Below are positions 25,118-36,245 of a DNA stretch of 64,000 nt, in pieces. The stretch covers positions 11,444,001 through 11,508,000 of the forward strand of contig NC_084941.1 in NCBI RefSeq assembly GCF_958298935.1. The letters run 5' to 3'. This stretch comes from Phragmites australis. Taxonomy: Eukaryota > Streptophyta > Magnoliopsida > Poales > Poaceae. The position numbers and the translations under genes were made by a program. Position 1 is the first letter of the stretch; each line of letters opens with the position of its first letter. The notes under the pieces are model-generated. The model was not told the DNA's origin. It did not search any database and worked only from the letters and a program-made list of their open reading frames with translations.

Positions 25118-25830
25118 CAATTCCAGTGTTTCTTAGGATTTTCACCCGAGTTGCGAGGCTCAATAGCTCTGGAGTGGTCGTTGGGGAGTTCCCCCAGCTC
25201 TGGGAGACCTAAGGTGGTCTGTTCGGTACGCAGATGTTGTCCAAGGATCCTCCGTCTTGAGGTAGAACCTTCTTCCCTCCAGCCTGACCACGATGACTTA
25301 AAGCCCATCTCAAGGTAGGGGCCCGCGTTGCCGTCGCGAAGGCGGAATCCACAGCTCCCGGTGGCCGACCCGGTCTGCAACTTGGTCGTGTAGAAGTACC
25401 TAAAGAGATCGAGGCATGGCTCGACCCCAATGAAGTTCTCGCACATGTGAGCAAAGATGCTCAGCATGATAATGGAATTGGGATTGAGGGGGAGGTGACA
25501 GATATCGTAGAAGGTGGTGAAGAATTTGGAAAAGGATGGAACAAGGCCGGCCAAAAAGAAAGAGGCAAACAACACGATCTCCCCCTTGTGGGGAGCAGGT
25601 ATGTCCTACCCCAGGCGGTACCTCAAAGAAAGGCAGCGAGGGAGCAAATGGTTGTCGTACACATGTTTCAGTTTCACTGTAGTACACTTGGACTTGGGAA
25701 AATCTGGCTCTTCACCGGTGCGCGACACCATTGGGAGTGGCAGGGGTGGCTACGGAAACACAAGTGGAGATGGAGACGATGGGCTTTGAGCGTAAGGGCT
25801 TGAAGGTTATGGGGGATGGCGAAATGATTC
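25118..25830 (-). pseudogene. Antisense ORF of the Tat-type element (gypsy-type transposon domain), broken
   Basis: Minus-strand frame from about 25640 to 25118 reads PAPHKGEIVLFASFFLAGL, then FYDICHLPLNPNSIIMLSIF, then a segment on FRYFYTTKLQTG. This pattern (family knowledge) is the plant 'putative gypsy type transposon' domain, usually encoded antisense between pol and the 3' LTR of Tat-lineage elements. A stop before the PAPHKG segment interrupts the frame. Its function is unknown. The nested deletion removed its C-terminal part. Confidence 0.7.
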
Positions 25831-25978
25831 ATATGCAAGCTTTGTATTTTCAAATTATAGGGCCAGTATGATATCCCAACCGTCGCTTGGAGCTCAGCCT
25901 TCTCGAAATTTGAAAGGCCACGCTTTAGGGGCTGAAATTCCCTCAGGTTCGGCAGAAATCAATGTCTATCTCCCACGA

Positions 25979-25982
<4 letters not shown>

Positions 25983-26055
<73 letters not shown>
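25983..26055 (+). repeat. (TC)n microsatellite, about 73 bp
   Basis: Uninterrupted TC dinucleotides between the antisense ORF and the 3' LTR. The serine/leucine-rich open frames across it are an artefact of the repeat. Confidence 0.97.
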
Positions 26056-26057
<2 letters not shown>

Positions 26058-26238
26058 ATGTTTAAAACCTCCCCTCAGGATGCGGTTTTGTGGTCCTCCA
26101 TGAAAATGGACTGTGTTGATGGCCACTCCCGGGGTGAACTCGTGTTGACCTGGGGCCTAGATGGCATGACTAGGTCCATCTGCGACCACGCGGCGAACCA
26201 CTCAAACCATCACATCTGCGAAGAAGCTTAGGGGCTAC

Positions 26239-26972
26239 TATCGGTGTATATATTCAGGGGTCCCCTATTCTAAGGGCCTACACCAGCCAATATCCAATTG
26301 GCAAAAGATTCATTCCCGGACCAGGGTCCCACTGCGCGACCAGGCCTTACCATATAAGGGATTCCCGCGACCATCCTTCGCTGGTCGTGGTACTTATCAA
26401 ACTAATCTATTCTCATTTAATGCATTCCACTCAAGTATTTTTCTTCCCTAGGCACTCCTCCCCAGCGGACATGTCGTGGCCAGCGCAATGGTGTCATGCC
26501 CCGTCCCGTAGCATTAAATGTTACAGGACGAGCTCACAGCTCTGTTAGACTGCTTTATAGGTGCGCGTGCGAGACTGGTGATGTGACGGGGCATACCAAC
26601 TGATCGGGATGGCATAGGCGTGGAGGTGTCCAGCGGATGGGATGAGCTCGGCTACTTCATCAAAACAAAAAGGGACACGTGTGCCGTCCATTTTTAAATA
26701 GCCTAGGGGTGGGAGGTTTAACTAATATATGAGTCAGTAGAAAAGGGTCCACGTGTAAGTTCTATTTATCTATAGTATATGAAGAGAGAAGAATCCAATT
26801 TGTAAGGGGAACGTCGAATAACCAGTTAAAAAAACTCTGATAACAAAATACACCAGACATAGGGCTGTTATTTTTAGAGAGCTATGAACATAGATAATCC
26901 ATGTGTTCTTGAGTTTATCACAAACACACGCACATGCATACCGAAATAATTGCTAGGAACTAACCTTCGATG
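26239..26972 (+). repeat. 3' LTR of the Tat-type gypsy element
   Basis: Follows the purine-rich AAGAAGCTTAGGGGCTAC (polypurine tract at 26221-26238). Starts TATCGGTG (TG mutated to TA) and ends TTCGATG, the decayed counterpart of CTCGACA. The CTTGT duplication follows immediately. Confidence 0.9.
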
Positions 26973-27090
26973 CTTGTTAATCTCGTTAATCATGTTGACA
27001 TTAATCACCAAAACATAGTGACCCTATGATAGAATTACTAATCATTGGTATTTTAGTGTTTTTTTTTAATTTCAAGTGTTAAATCAAAGT
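26973..27090 (-). mobile_element. Copia LTR, right part beyond the gypsy insertion
   Basis: Starts with the second CTTGT and continues TAATCTCGTTAATCATGTTG and TTAATCACCAAAACATAG, completing the copia LTR interrupted at 13621. The right border is uncertain. Confidence 0.5.
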
Positions 27091-27129
27091 TCTTTCATGA
27101 TTCCAGGAACACTATCACGCTGATACCAG

Positions 27130-27445
27130 GTAGTGCTAATGATGGCCCTAACAAGTGACGGACAGTGCTAACTCAGCAGCACCTCATGCAGTACAAAACT
27201 AAGACAAACTAAACTAAACACAATTATAACAGAACAATAAACCACCGCGCTGGTAAAGTTGTGCTCAAGTACAAATAGGCAAGTGGCCGCATAGAACCGC
27301 GCGTGACATGGCTGATAGATGACCCGCACGTGCATGCTCGCGTCATGGCAGCGTGCGCGTAGGCACCGACCGAAGATCTCGAAACAATGGTTTAATTCCT
27401 CTATTTTTCCTAAAAAAACAAGTTCCGCTATATTAAAGTACATGT
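27130..27445. repeat. Segmental duplication, copy 1, right part
   Basis: Matches about 36755-36905: AATAAACCAC, TGTGCTCAAGTA, GGCAAGTGGCCG, GCGCGTGACATGGC, GCACGTGC and GATCTCGAAACAA occur in the same order. Together with 9340-10000 it brackets the nested retrotransposons, which must have entered after the duplication. Confidence 0.75.
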
Positions 27446-27453
27446 TAGATCTA

Positions 27454-28624
27454 GAGTAAAATCTAAAAACATATAACTATTTTGATATATACGGTAGAAA
27501 ACTATAAGTTCTGATGTCTATTTTAAAAATGGGATAAATGCAAAAAACCCCCCAAAAGTCACTTGGATTTTGACTTTCCCCCCCAAAAGTTGTTTTGTTG
27601 CAAAAAACCCCCCAAAGGTTTGATTTTGTTGCAAAAACACCCCCAAAAATTCAAAAAATTTTAAAACAAATCACAAAAAATTCTAAAAAAAACTAGAGAC
27701 AATTATAAGACCTTTTGTGAAATTTGTTTTCAAAAATAATATCCTTTGCATCATATTTCATGGAGAGTAAGTTTGAAAAAAAAGAAAAACGTGTAACTCA
27801 TTTATTAATTCGAGTTAAATGCATAGTTAATTATTTACTAATCCAAAAATCATGAAACAAATTTTTTTAGTCTTCTTACATGATTCTCTATCTTGTAAAA
27901 ATACATGAAATCTTGAAATAGTTATTGTAATGTGCAGGATTCAGTAAATGGGTTGCAGATAGATTAATTCATAACTAATCCATAACACCCCCAAAATTAG
28001 TGAAACCACTTTTATTAGTTTACTTAAACAATTATTTGTGTAGGAAAAATAATGGTAGACATGACAAAGTTAAAATAACATGAGTTAATAAATGAGCTGC
28101 ACATTTTTCTTTTTTTCCAAACTTCCTCTCCATGAAATATGATGCAAAGGATATTATTTTTGAAAACAAATTTCACAGAAGGTCTTAGAATTGTCTCTAG
28201 TTTTTTTTAGAATATTTTTAATGATTTTTTTATTTTTTTGAATTTTTAGGGGGTTTTTTGCAACAAAGTCAAACTTTTAGGGGGCTTTTTGCAACAAAAT
28301 AACTTTTGGGGGGGAAAGTCAAAATCCAAGTGACTTTTGGGGGGGTTTTTGCATTTATCCCTTTAAAAATCTATGATTATTTTGATATATGTTAAAAAAC
28401 TATAACTTTCTTATTATGAATCCATCCGTCAACCTCTATGACATGTAATAGGAAGATTAACCGTAGGTCTACTTGTTGCTAGAAAATGATAGGTCCTTTT
28501 GGTGAGAAAGTTATAATTTTTTGCAATATGTATCAAAATACTTATAGGTTTTTGAAATAAGCGTTAGAAATTATAGTATTTTACAATATATGTCAAAATA
28601 GTTGTTGGTTTTTAAAATTTACTC
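27454..28624. mobile_element. Foldback MULE-like element, split by a second one
   Basis: The ends GAGTAAAATCTAAAAACATA and, in inverse, GAGTAAATTTTAAAAACCAA form terminal inverted repeats that extend over TATTTTGACATATATTG-like words. Flanks TTAGATCTA (27445-27453) and TTATATCTA (28625-28633) agree in 8 of 9 bases, as expected for the 9-bp TSD of Mutator-like elements. Minus the insert, about 330 bp remain and no protein is encoded. Confidence 0.65.
27531..28361. mobile_element. MULE-like element with 280-bp terminal inverted repeats
   Basis: Left arm starts GGGATAAATGCAAAAAACCC; the right arm ends with its reverse complement, and the arms pair over about 280 bp (27531-27812 with 28085-28361), including GATGCAAAGGATATTATTTT. 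The 9-bp duplication TTTAAAAAT flanks it exactly (27522-27530 and 28362-28370). The arms are rich in runs of C (left) and G (right). No transposase is present. Confidence 0.9.
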
Positions 28625-28664
28625 TTATATCTATTGACTTGTTTAGCCTCGACTAAAACATATA

Positions 28665-28924
28665 CTCCCTCTTTTTTTTCTTCTTTTTATACCACATATT
28701 AGGATTTAAAAAGGTCAAACTTCATAAGTTTTAATCAACAATTAGTCAAGTTATTTATATGTTTAGTATACAAAAGTTAGATCAATAGATCCGTATTTCA
28801 GATATCTATTTAATATGGTATTGATTTTATAGTAATTGATAATATATTATGAAAAATAATGATCAAAATATACTTCTAAAGATATTTTTAAATCATAATA
28901 CGTCCTGTAAAAAGAAATAGAGGG
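28665..28924. mobile_element. Stowaway MITE (Tc1/mariner type)
   Basis: 260 bp, AT-rich, beginning CTCCCTC and ending AATAGAGGG, the terminal signature of grass Stowaway MITEs, flanked by the TA dinucleotide (28663-28664 and 28925-28926). Confidence 0.8.
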
Positions 28925-29095
28925 TATAATAATTAGGATGCTCATTCTAATAATTTGGTCAGTGTATGGATTTTGGGGGAATTTTGTTGTAATTTCACAA
29001 GAAACAATTCAATTTTGATAGGAATAGAAAGAAAACATCGGATTTCAACCAGGGCCCTAAATAACAATTTGGAACAGAAGACCTAGCATGGTCTA

Positions 29096-32081
29096 TGTCA
29101 CACCCCCAAAACTCTAACATAGTCATCAAGCATGCATATGCATCATGATGTTATAATTCATGTTTTTTGATTTTTGCTTTAAGTGTTCAAAATGTTTTGA
29201 AAAAAAATATTACGTCGTTAATCAATGTGAATTCCCACCATATGCTTATGAGTGAGAATTGTTTAGAAATGGTTAGGAAACCCATAGCCGTTTAGGAAGG
29301 ATGATATAAATAATAGGAAGAAATGGAGAAAAGAAATGATACTTTCAGCACATGGGTCCTGCCCACGGTCTGACCGGGCCTCCCTGTGGTCAGACCATCA
29401 GAGCTCAGAGGCGTAACTTAAAGTCATCGACCAACTCTCACCCACTCTCTCTCCCTCACTCACTTCCTCGTTCATTTCCTTCCCCACCTGAGAGACAAAG
29501 AGAGGAAGCAAGGAGATCTCCCTCACCATTCTTCCATCTCGAGCTCAACAGAAGCTGAAGATTGGATGAGGAGGTCAACCACGAGTTCCTCACATCGTCC
29601 CCGAGCGAATCCCCAAGCATCCCTTTGGTCGGAGCAAGCTCCAAGTATTCTTCCACCTCTAGACCGGTCGGAGCACCTCGGAGTTGATCTCCATATTGGA
29701 GCTTCCCGGAGTTGGCCAACCCTCAAGAAAGCTTCCCCACACCAAGGTGAAGCTCTCCAACCCATTTTCTCTTGTTTCCCTTGAGTTCCCCCTCATTCCG
29801 CATAGCCATAGAACCGAGCTCCACTTAGCCATAAAAGTTGATCCATGAGGCCCAACCTTTTGGCCCCATGCATGTCGCTCAAACCATCTAAAATGGATCC
29901 CCTAGTTACATAGAGCGTTTAGATGTTGGCCTTAATCGAATGCACCATTGGAATGATCACTGGTGAGCTCGCAAGTGCCACCAACCGAGCACAATGGTCT
30001 GACAATCGTTTCAGGAGTCTAACCATCCCTTGGGCTGGTCTGATCGCCGGGTATCAAACTGACACACTTCTCAGGAGTCTGATCACCCTTCCTCACGGTC
30101 TCACCGCCACTCCCAACAGTCTGACCACCCATATTAGCAGTCTGAACGAAGTCAACTCGGACAGACTTGTTTTAGTGCAATTTACTATTTTGCTGAAACT
30201 TGTGAAATTCATAATAAATTCTTTATAGCTCCAAAAATTATGAAACTCATTTTGTTGGTTTTATAATAATGTCATCTACCTATTTATAATACCTACAGTC
30301 ATGAAATAATTAATTATATTTCTTAGATAAATTAATTATGTTAAAATTTCTTTAATTCACCGTTAATTAATTTCAAGTCCAAAATTGGCAACTAGGAAAA
30401 ATATTTTTCATGGCATGTTGCTTTGCATCTTATTCATGATCATGCATCATAAATTATATTTATTGGTATTTCATCATGCTTATTGCAAAGTATTTTCTCT
30501 CTTTTAGTGATCAACGAACCGGAGAGATATTTCTCCTATATTTTGATGAATTATTCATCAAGTTGTTAGATGTTGCAATATGTCGTATATGCATATTTAG
30601 CAAGTTGATGTTGGGAAATCGGGTAGTACATATCTTGTTGTATTTATCCCTGTCTTGTTATTAAAAATCTCAGTCATTGTAATCTGGGAATATCCATATT
30701 AATATCAAACTTAAAATTTATCTGAAATAGTTAGCAATGCATATGTCACCAGTAGAAATCGAGTGGTGAAAAGTTTCATCATCTGTGAGCTATAGGCTTA
30801 CTTACTTTCACAATGATAATGATGTTGGGATGATGAGTTATGAGAATGAGATGAGATGTGAGCGGTGTTATGAGCAGATCAGGAGTGGGACAAGGATGCT
30901 TAGACCGCTTGCATCGTTTAAGCACAGTTCATGGGCATTGTTAACTTAAGCACATCTTCGTACTACCACATATCCAAATAGGGTAATTATGAGCTAAGTA
31001 TCTTAAGTCATTGCGTCCATTCAACTCATGCGCCTATGATGTGAGCGAGAGGGCTTGTAGAGGCACCTGAAGTTGCTCCAGGAGTAGACCTGGGTGGCCT
31101 CTGCATATTCGGGCATAGGAACAAAGGTTCAGGATGGGTACGTGAACGGTTGTCACATGAATCATCACTTACAACCAACGTGTTTTATGGAGGGTGGTCT
31201 CATGTCATGTGGGTAAAGATGTATTCCCCTGTAGGGTGTAAAATCAATTTGAATTGTCGCGCTCTCAGTTATGAGTAAACTTAATGTTCATTAGACATCA
31301 TCGTAGAGTCTCATTGGTGGTCTGGAGGTTATGTGGGACGATGTAAGATTGTTGGGCTATGTGCTATATTGATATAATCATATTCACCTATTGTATATTG
31401 TTATATTTTTATGGTCATGATAGTATAACTTAAGTGTTAAGTTATGTAGGTGCTCATATGTTAGGTTGTAGGTTGAATTATCTTTCACATAATTCAATTT
31501 ACCCCTACAAAATATTTCTTACTAATTCATCCAAATGCATTATCCTTAAAGTTGGGAATATAAATACACATGCGAGTACATTCGTACTCACTGTGCTTTA
31601 TAGATTGTTTTACAAGAAAAGTTAAGAAGCTGACTACTTGTGCCCCTCCAAGAGCGATGTGGTGATGAGTAGTTACTATACTACTACTAACCCCGATCGG
31701 TTGCCTTGTGGGCAAAAGGATCCATCGGTCTTTGTTTTCTTGTATCTGTTATTCCGTTGTGATCTATGTATAATTCCGTGAGATAATACCTACCTTGTCT
31801 TTTGTTTATTTTATCAACTTGTAATCATTTGAATCCTTGTTTAATCGTAATGTTGTGATGTACATATTGGTAGAGATATGTATGGATAATAACTATCATG
31901 TGAATTATCAAAAGACACATATGGGGACTATTGGGATTGGATTCGCTTTAATTATTTATTGGCTACGATTGTTATGGTGAAATGTGGGTTAGTACGTGGG
32001 TTGTTGAGAGACAGACATGTGTTACATCTCTTCTTATTAAATGATCGCTCAATTGAAATACAATTTGGATAGGTCCACACA
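29096..32081 (+). mobile_element. Solo LTR (2.99 kb) of a gypsy family
   Basis: Begins TGTCACACCCCCAAA, ends GGATAGGTCCACACA, flanked by the 5-bp duplication GTCTA (29091-29095 and 32082-32086). Layout parallels the solo LTR at 21498-24515, with a CT-rich 5' part at 29440-29520 and GGTCTGACCG-like words at 29366-29400 and 29995-30150. No internal domain remains. Confidence 0.92.
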
Positions 32082-32089
32082 GTCTATTT

Positions 32090-32610
32090 TCTATTAAGAA
32101 GAAAATACAAATTCCCCTACAAGTCAAATCAAATTGCAAATACCCTTTTACAAGTAAAATAGTTATATTTAATACCCCATAAGTCTAATCCTGGTGCAAA
32201 ATACCCCCTTAGTATTCTAGTTTGATGCTATATCAACATATTTTTCCATGATGTGACCTTGAATACTCCAATAGATTGCCAACATGGAAAGGTAGGGACG
32301 GGGACAGTTATAACTACACTAAAGTCCACAAGATCATATATGTCAATGCAATTATTTCCATAAATAGCTGTCAAACCCTCTCACACCCCCTCCGTTCTAC
32401 AATGGTAGCATATACAGAACACACAAGTTCACATCAAGACAAATACTTATTTATGGTATTAAGCAAGAATTTTAAGGGGGTATTTTACACTAGGATTATA
32501 TTTGTAGGGTCGTAAACATAACTATTTTAATTGTTGGGGTATCTAAAATTTAAAGTGAGTCAAAGGGTGTTATTTGAAAGTTTTAAGGGGCTCATGTTTT
32601 GTCTTACGAC
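32090..32610. mobile_element. Foldback element, superfamily not fixed
   Basis: The left 110 bp (AAAATAGTTATATTTAATAC, TAATCCTGGTGCAAAATACC) pair inversely with the right 130 bp (GGGGTATTTTACACTAGGAT, TAAACATAACTATTTTAATT). The arms and the lack of a gene suggest a MULE-like foldback element. No clear TSD was seen; the GTCTA duplication of the solo LTR lies just left. Confidence 0.5.
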
Positions 32611-32708
32611 TTTGCACACATCTAGAAGCGTAGGAAGATCAAGCTGTGGACATCAGTGAGGTCCACCAGTCAGCCCAAGAATCCTGATCCATTTGGTTCA
32701 TTAGGGGT

Positions 32709-33236
32709 ATAATTGGTTGTCCGCATAGGGTATTGTCCTCATGAACCTCATATGCAGTATGAGTGGAGTTATATTTGTTAAAAATAATATTGTTTATTTG
32801 CTAGCATATGTTTGGACAGACTGTGTTAAGTTTGTGTTTGGTTGATCAAATATGATGTCACATGAGCGGATGCAAGAGTTGAGATTGTGATTAATTACTT
32901 GTATGAAGGTGATTTTGTGACACTGAAATGTTGGCCTCACCTGCATGTACGGATGCAGTAGCCTATATGCACCGGACTAAACTAAAGACGTATATTTGCA
33001 TCTATCGAACCAGACTGGAGCAGTGGATACGAGCAATTAAATATGTTTCTCTCTTAGATATATTATACGCATCCGCTAGACCAGAGTCACCCATACGGAC
33101 AACCAATCGACTTCTGTATATATATCTATCAAATCAGACTAAAACAATACATACGAACAATCAAACATGTTTTTTTTATATAAAACATACGTATCTAACG
33201 AGCCAGATCTTCAAATACGGATAACTAATGACACCC
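32709..33236. mobile_element. MITE-like insertion in copy 2 of the duplication
   Basis: The ends GGGTATAATTGGTTGTCCGC and, in inverse, GGGTGTCATTAGTTATCCGT form imperfect inverted repeats. Inside are three diverged repeats of (A/G)CCAGA(C/G)T...ATACG(A/G)(A/G)CAA. No TSD is evident. Confidence 0.45.
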
Positions 33237-33272
33237 AAGAAGGATGACCGCAAAGTCATCCTACACACTTAT

Positions 33273-33884
33273 TATAGGGGTGGAAATGGATGGCAGGAAA
33301 TCTGAATTATCCGATTTCGTATCCGTTAAAATACGAATATGGATATCCGTATCTGTATTCGTTTCTGAAATGGATACTAAAATGAATATATCCAAATTTG
33401 TTTTCGAGATTCGAATTTAAATGTGGATATCCGAATTCGAGATATATCCGATTCGTATCCGTATCCGCCAGCTAGAGAACCAAATTTTGCTAAAGTTTTA
33501 GAAATTTCAGATATGAACGAAATTCCAACCCAATCAAATTGGAACAAATTTCAGTCAAATTTCATCAAATTTCAGTTAAATTTGATCAAAAATTTAAATT
33601 TCCAACATGAATTTTGAACAAAATTTCTAAAATTCCGGCCCAATCAAATTAGAACAAATTTCAGTCGAATTTTATAAAATTTCAGTCAAATTTTTTCAAA
33701 AATTTAAATTTCCGACTTGAATTTCGAAGATCGAGTAGATATCCGAATGTGGATTCGTATTCGAACTATCCGATTCTTATTCATATTCGAAGATATCCGA
33801 ATCTGTATTCACGTTCAAATTAAAATATGATAAATTATACTATCAGAATTTGATTCCATACATATTCGATCCGTTTCCATCACT
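33273..33884. mobile_element. hAT-like non-autonomous element
   Basis: 612 bp with ends TATAGGGGTGGAAATGGA and, in inverse, AGTGATGGAAACGGATC, like the GGGGTGGAAACGG termini of grass hAT elements. An exact 8-bp duplication ACACTTAT flanks it (33265-33272 and 33885-33892), the hAT TSD length. It is full of TATCCG/CGGATA words and has an internal tandem repeat of about 105 bp (about 33515-33620 and 33625-33730). No transposase. Confidence 0.82.
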
Positions 33885-33892
33885 ACACTTAT

Positions 33893-34140
33893 AATGCTGT
33901 ACGCCGGGAAGGTCGCCTCCAGTGGGCCCGGGCTCAAACTGCCACACGAGAGAGAAATTGTAGGCGCCGCACCGAATTAATCATTGGCGCCGCTGCTCGA
34001 TCTGCGCAAAGTCTGGACCTGATGACACATCAACCAACAATATTTGATCCAGAATGATTAAGCAAGCAATGTTTTCCATACTTTTCGTCAAATAATTTCC
34101 TACATATGCAGCTTCTCCAAACCTCGATTATACATTTCTC
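33893..34140. repeat. Segmental duplication, copy 2, left part
   Basis: Colinear with about 9400-9640. Just left of the MITE and hAT insertions, 32640-32690 also resembles 9330-9370 (AAGCTG...CCACNAGTCAG..CAAGAA), so the copy was split there too. Confidence 0.75.
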
Positions 34141-34559
34141 ATATTCTTTTCGCCTTGAAGATAAGAAAATGTTAGGACAGTCCAATAGAATCTCAAAAAA
34201 TCAATCTTAAAAACCTTATATATATATGTAGCCTTTCCAATAAAACTCCCTCCTAACATCATTGTAGTCTCTAACAGACTCTCAATATATAACTTCTTAT
34301 ATCTCAACGGTTACATTTTTAAATACCTACAATTCAAACCGTGATATTTTCAATAACTATTTTTAAATATATAAATATCATCGGTAGTTATTATTCAAAG
34401 TCATGGTAATAATAATTACAACTCAGGCGTGGATAACGTAACTCTAGTTACGATACTGGCAGGTATAACATGATCGCAATTACCATTTAAGTCATGGTAA
34501 CAATAGTTACAACTCGAACTATGGGTATTATGGTACAAATAAGCATAATCATATAATTA

Positions 34560-34948
34560 CAGCAGTACCCTGGGCGACCGAAATCGGGCCCACTGTGTCG
34601 AGGTGATTCATCTCTTCGAAGGGCGTCGAAGCCTCCTTCGCTCGGATGCCCGTCGGATAGCCTTCGCCCCCCCGTGAGGGTCAGCTTGCGTCTTCGCCCG
34701 CTGCGAACGATGCAGACTGCGGACCCAGGCTTCGCTCTTCAGTCGAAGGACTCCTTTGTCTTCGCCGGTCCGGGAAGTCGAAGATGCGAGCGCGCCTACA
34801 CCTTTCGACCAACGTAGCTCTACGATCTTTGCCGCTAACAGATGAACTCCTTGTAACAAAACCACAAAGGCTATCACGCAGCATCTCCAGTAGACTTCGC
34901 GGTTCCCTTCGAAGTGTGTGTGTGTGGGGGGGGGGATCATCCCCAACA
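34560..34948 (-). mobile_element. LTR fragment of another retrotransposon family
   Basis: Read on the minus strand it starts TGTTGGGGATGATCCCC, a common grass LTR start, and continues with repeated CTTCGAAGG / GCGAAG words. The other end and its partner are absent. Poly-G and (GT)n runs mark 34917-34935. Confidence 0.55.
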
Positions 34949-35632
34949 ATGGTGCTTATAATATTTGCACCATATCTATTATATAATCTACTTTAATTTT
35001 GCGAGATCGATATAATCTCTATGAGAAGAATCAAGCTCTCGTACATCTAGTATATCATGAAACTAATTTGTTGTTAGGCCTAAAATCTAATGGTAGTCAA
35101 CTTAGGACTTCACTTGCCACATGTCTTTATACTCCCTATATACAAAAAGTATCAACATTGGAGATTACCAGGGATTAGAACTCGATATTTGTATGATTAG
35201 CTTATAACTGACCTGCATCAATCACACCATATCAATAATTAGTCACCTACTTCTGAAAAGCAAACTGTGGGTTGGTTGTGTGGGGTAGATCCATGTCTAA
35301 CAGACTTGGAGAGTACTGATTATTACTGAGGAAATAATATGTTAGGGGCGGATTGTTTCATAGATCTGGAGCACAAAAAATGAGATACTTCAAGCTCACA
35401 TCTTTGTGTAGGAGTGTAGGTAGATTGCTGAAGTCAAGTTACAGATTCATGGTCACGAGCTTCTTGGAGAAGAACTGAAAGTGTAATAAATAGAAAAAAA
35501 AAGATCAAAATTTCGAGCTACGACCATGTGATGTAACCAAATGTAAGTGACATCTTCACCTCAACTTGCTGTTGCAGCGATTGAACATAAGAAACAAGTC
35601 GTCGCTCGTTGTCACCTCCTCCACCTTCAGCT

Positions 35633-35935
35633 TCACCAGTCTCTCACCGCCCCTCGCATGCGCCCATGACGGGTCGAACACTGATGACCCCTCTGGGGAC
35701 CTGCGCACCCGAATAGGACGGCACCACCGCCGCCCCAGAGCATCTCCAAGAACCTACCATCCAGCGTGCCGAAGTCGAGCCCTGGAGCAGAGGTGGCGAT
35801 GCCCATCAATAGGCTGGTGATGTAGTAGCTGTCTTTGGACTCTAAGGAACCGCAAGAATTGCACAGGAAGCAAAGGGAAGTCATCGCCTCCTCCGAGCAG
35901 ATCTTTCTGTGGCCCTCGCCCGACAAGCCCTGCAA
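35633..35935 (-). pseudogene. Possible captured gene fragment, unidentified
   Basis: A minus-strand open frame of 100 codons in a GC-rich patch reads, in part, ICSEEAMTSLCFLCNSCGSL and then DSYYITSLLMGIAT. It has no recognised domain. Composition differs sharply from the surrounding AT-rich DNA. It could be part of a host gene carried in by a transposon, or chance. Confidence 0.25.
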
Positions 35936-36245
35936 CCGACCGCCAAACGATGCCCTTGCCAGGCTGCTTCGCGCACCCCGCCGGTGAGTGCTACGCTACG
36001 GGTGACGCGAGAACCAGCAGCGGCACGCGAAGGAGGCGCGCGAAGCGTGGGATGAGCGTGGGATCAAGGATCTCGCCGACTGGGACTCCGATTGGGGTTC
36101 ACTACATCTTGCGAGCTCGGAAGCATTTTTTGGACGTAGCTATTTTTTAGAATATTTTTGGATTTCTATTAGAAGTTTTTTTGGCTCATATACCCAAAAT
36201 TTAGTTATTGAGACTGATTTTAGGAATATGTTAAAGTTACCCTTA

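Larger units (their letters stand above)
13622..26972 (+). mobile_element. Ty3/gypsy element of Tat (RIRE2/Dasheng-like) type with nested inserts
   Basis: The two LTRs (13622-14372 and 26239-26972) align along their whole length. A 5-bp duplication CTTGT flanks the unit exactly (13617-13621 and 26973-26977). The primer-binding region TGGCGCACCAGGTAGGG follows the 5' LTR, and an antisense reading frame lies before the 3' LTR, both known of Tat-lineage grass elements. Without inserts the internal part is only about 2.5 kb and holds no protease, RT or integrase, so this is a non-autonomous or deleted copy. The LTRs differ at many sites (8 of the first 27 bases), so the insertion is old. Confidence 0.9.
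34141..36245. other. Insert in copy 2: LTR fragment plus unassigned DNA
   Basis: About 2.1 kb absent from copy 1. It holds a retrotransposon LTR end (34560-34948), AT-rich DNA at 34150-34560 with repeated GTCATGGTAA-ATAATTACAACTC words, unassigned DNA at 34950-35560 and a GC-rich gene-like patch at 35570-36110. TSDs of the whole insert were not found, so it may represent several events. Confidence 0.5.

Noticed and set aside
25868..26231. Two open frames rich in Ser-Leu repeats
   Set aside because: They are produced by the (TC)n microsatellite at 25983-26055 and have no other features.
27100..27160. GATACCAGGTAGTGCTAATG read as a primer-binding site
   Set aside because: No LTR end precedes it and the match to a tRNA 3' end is poor.
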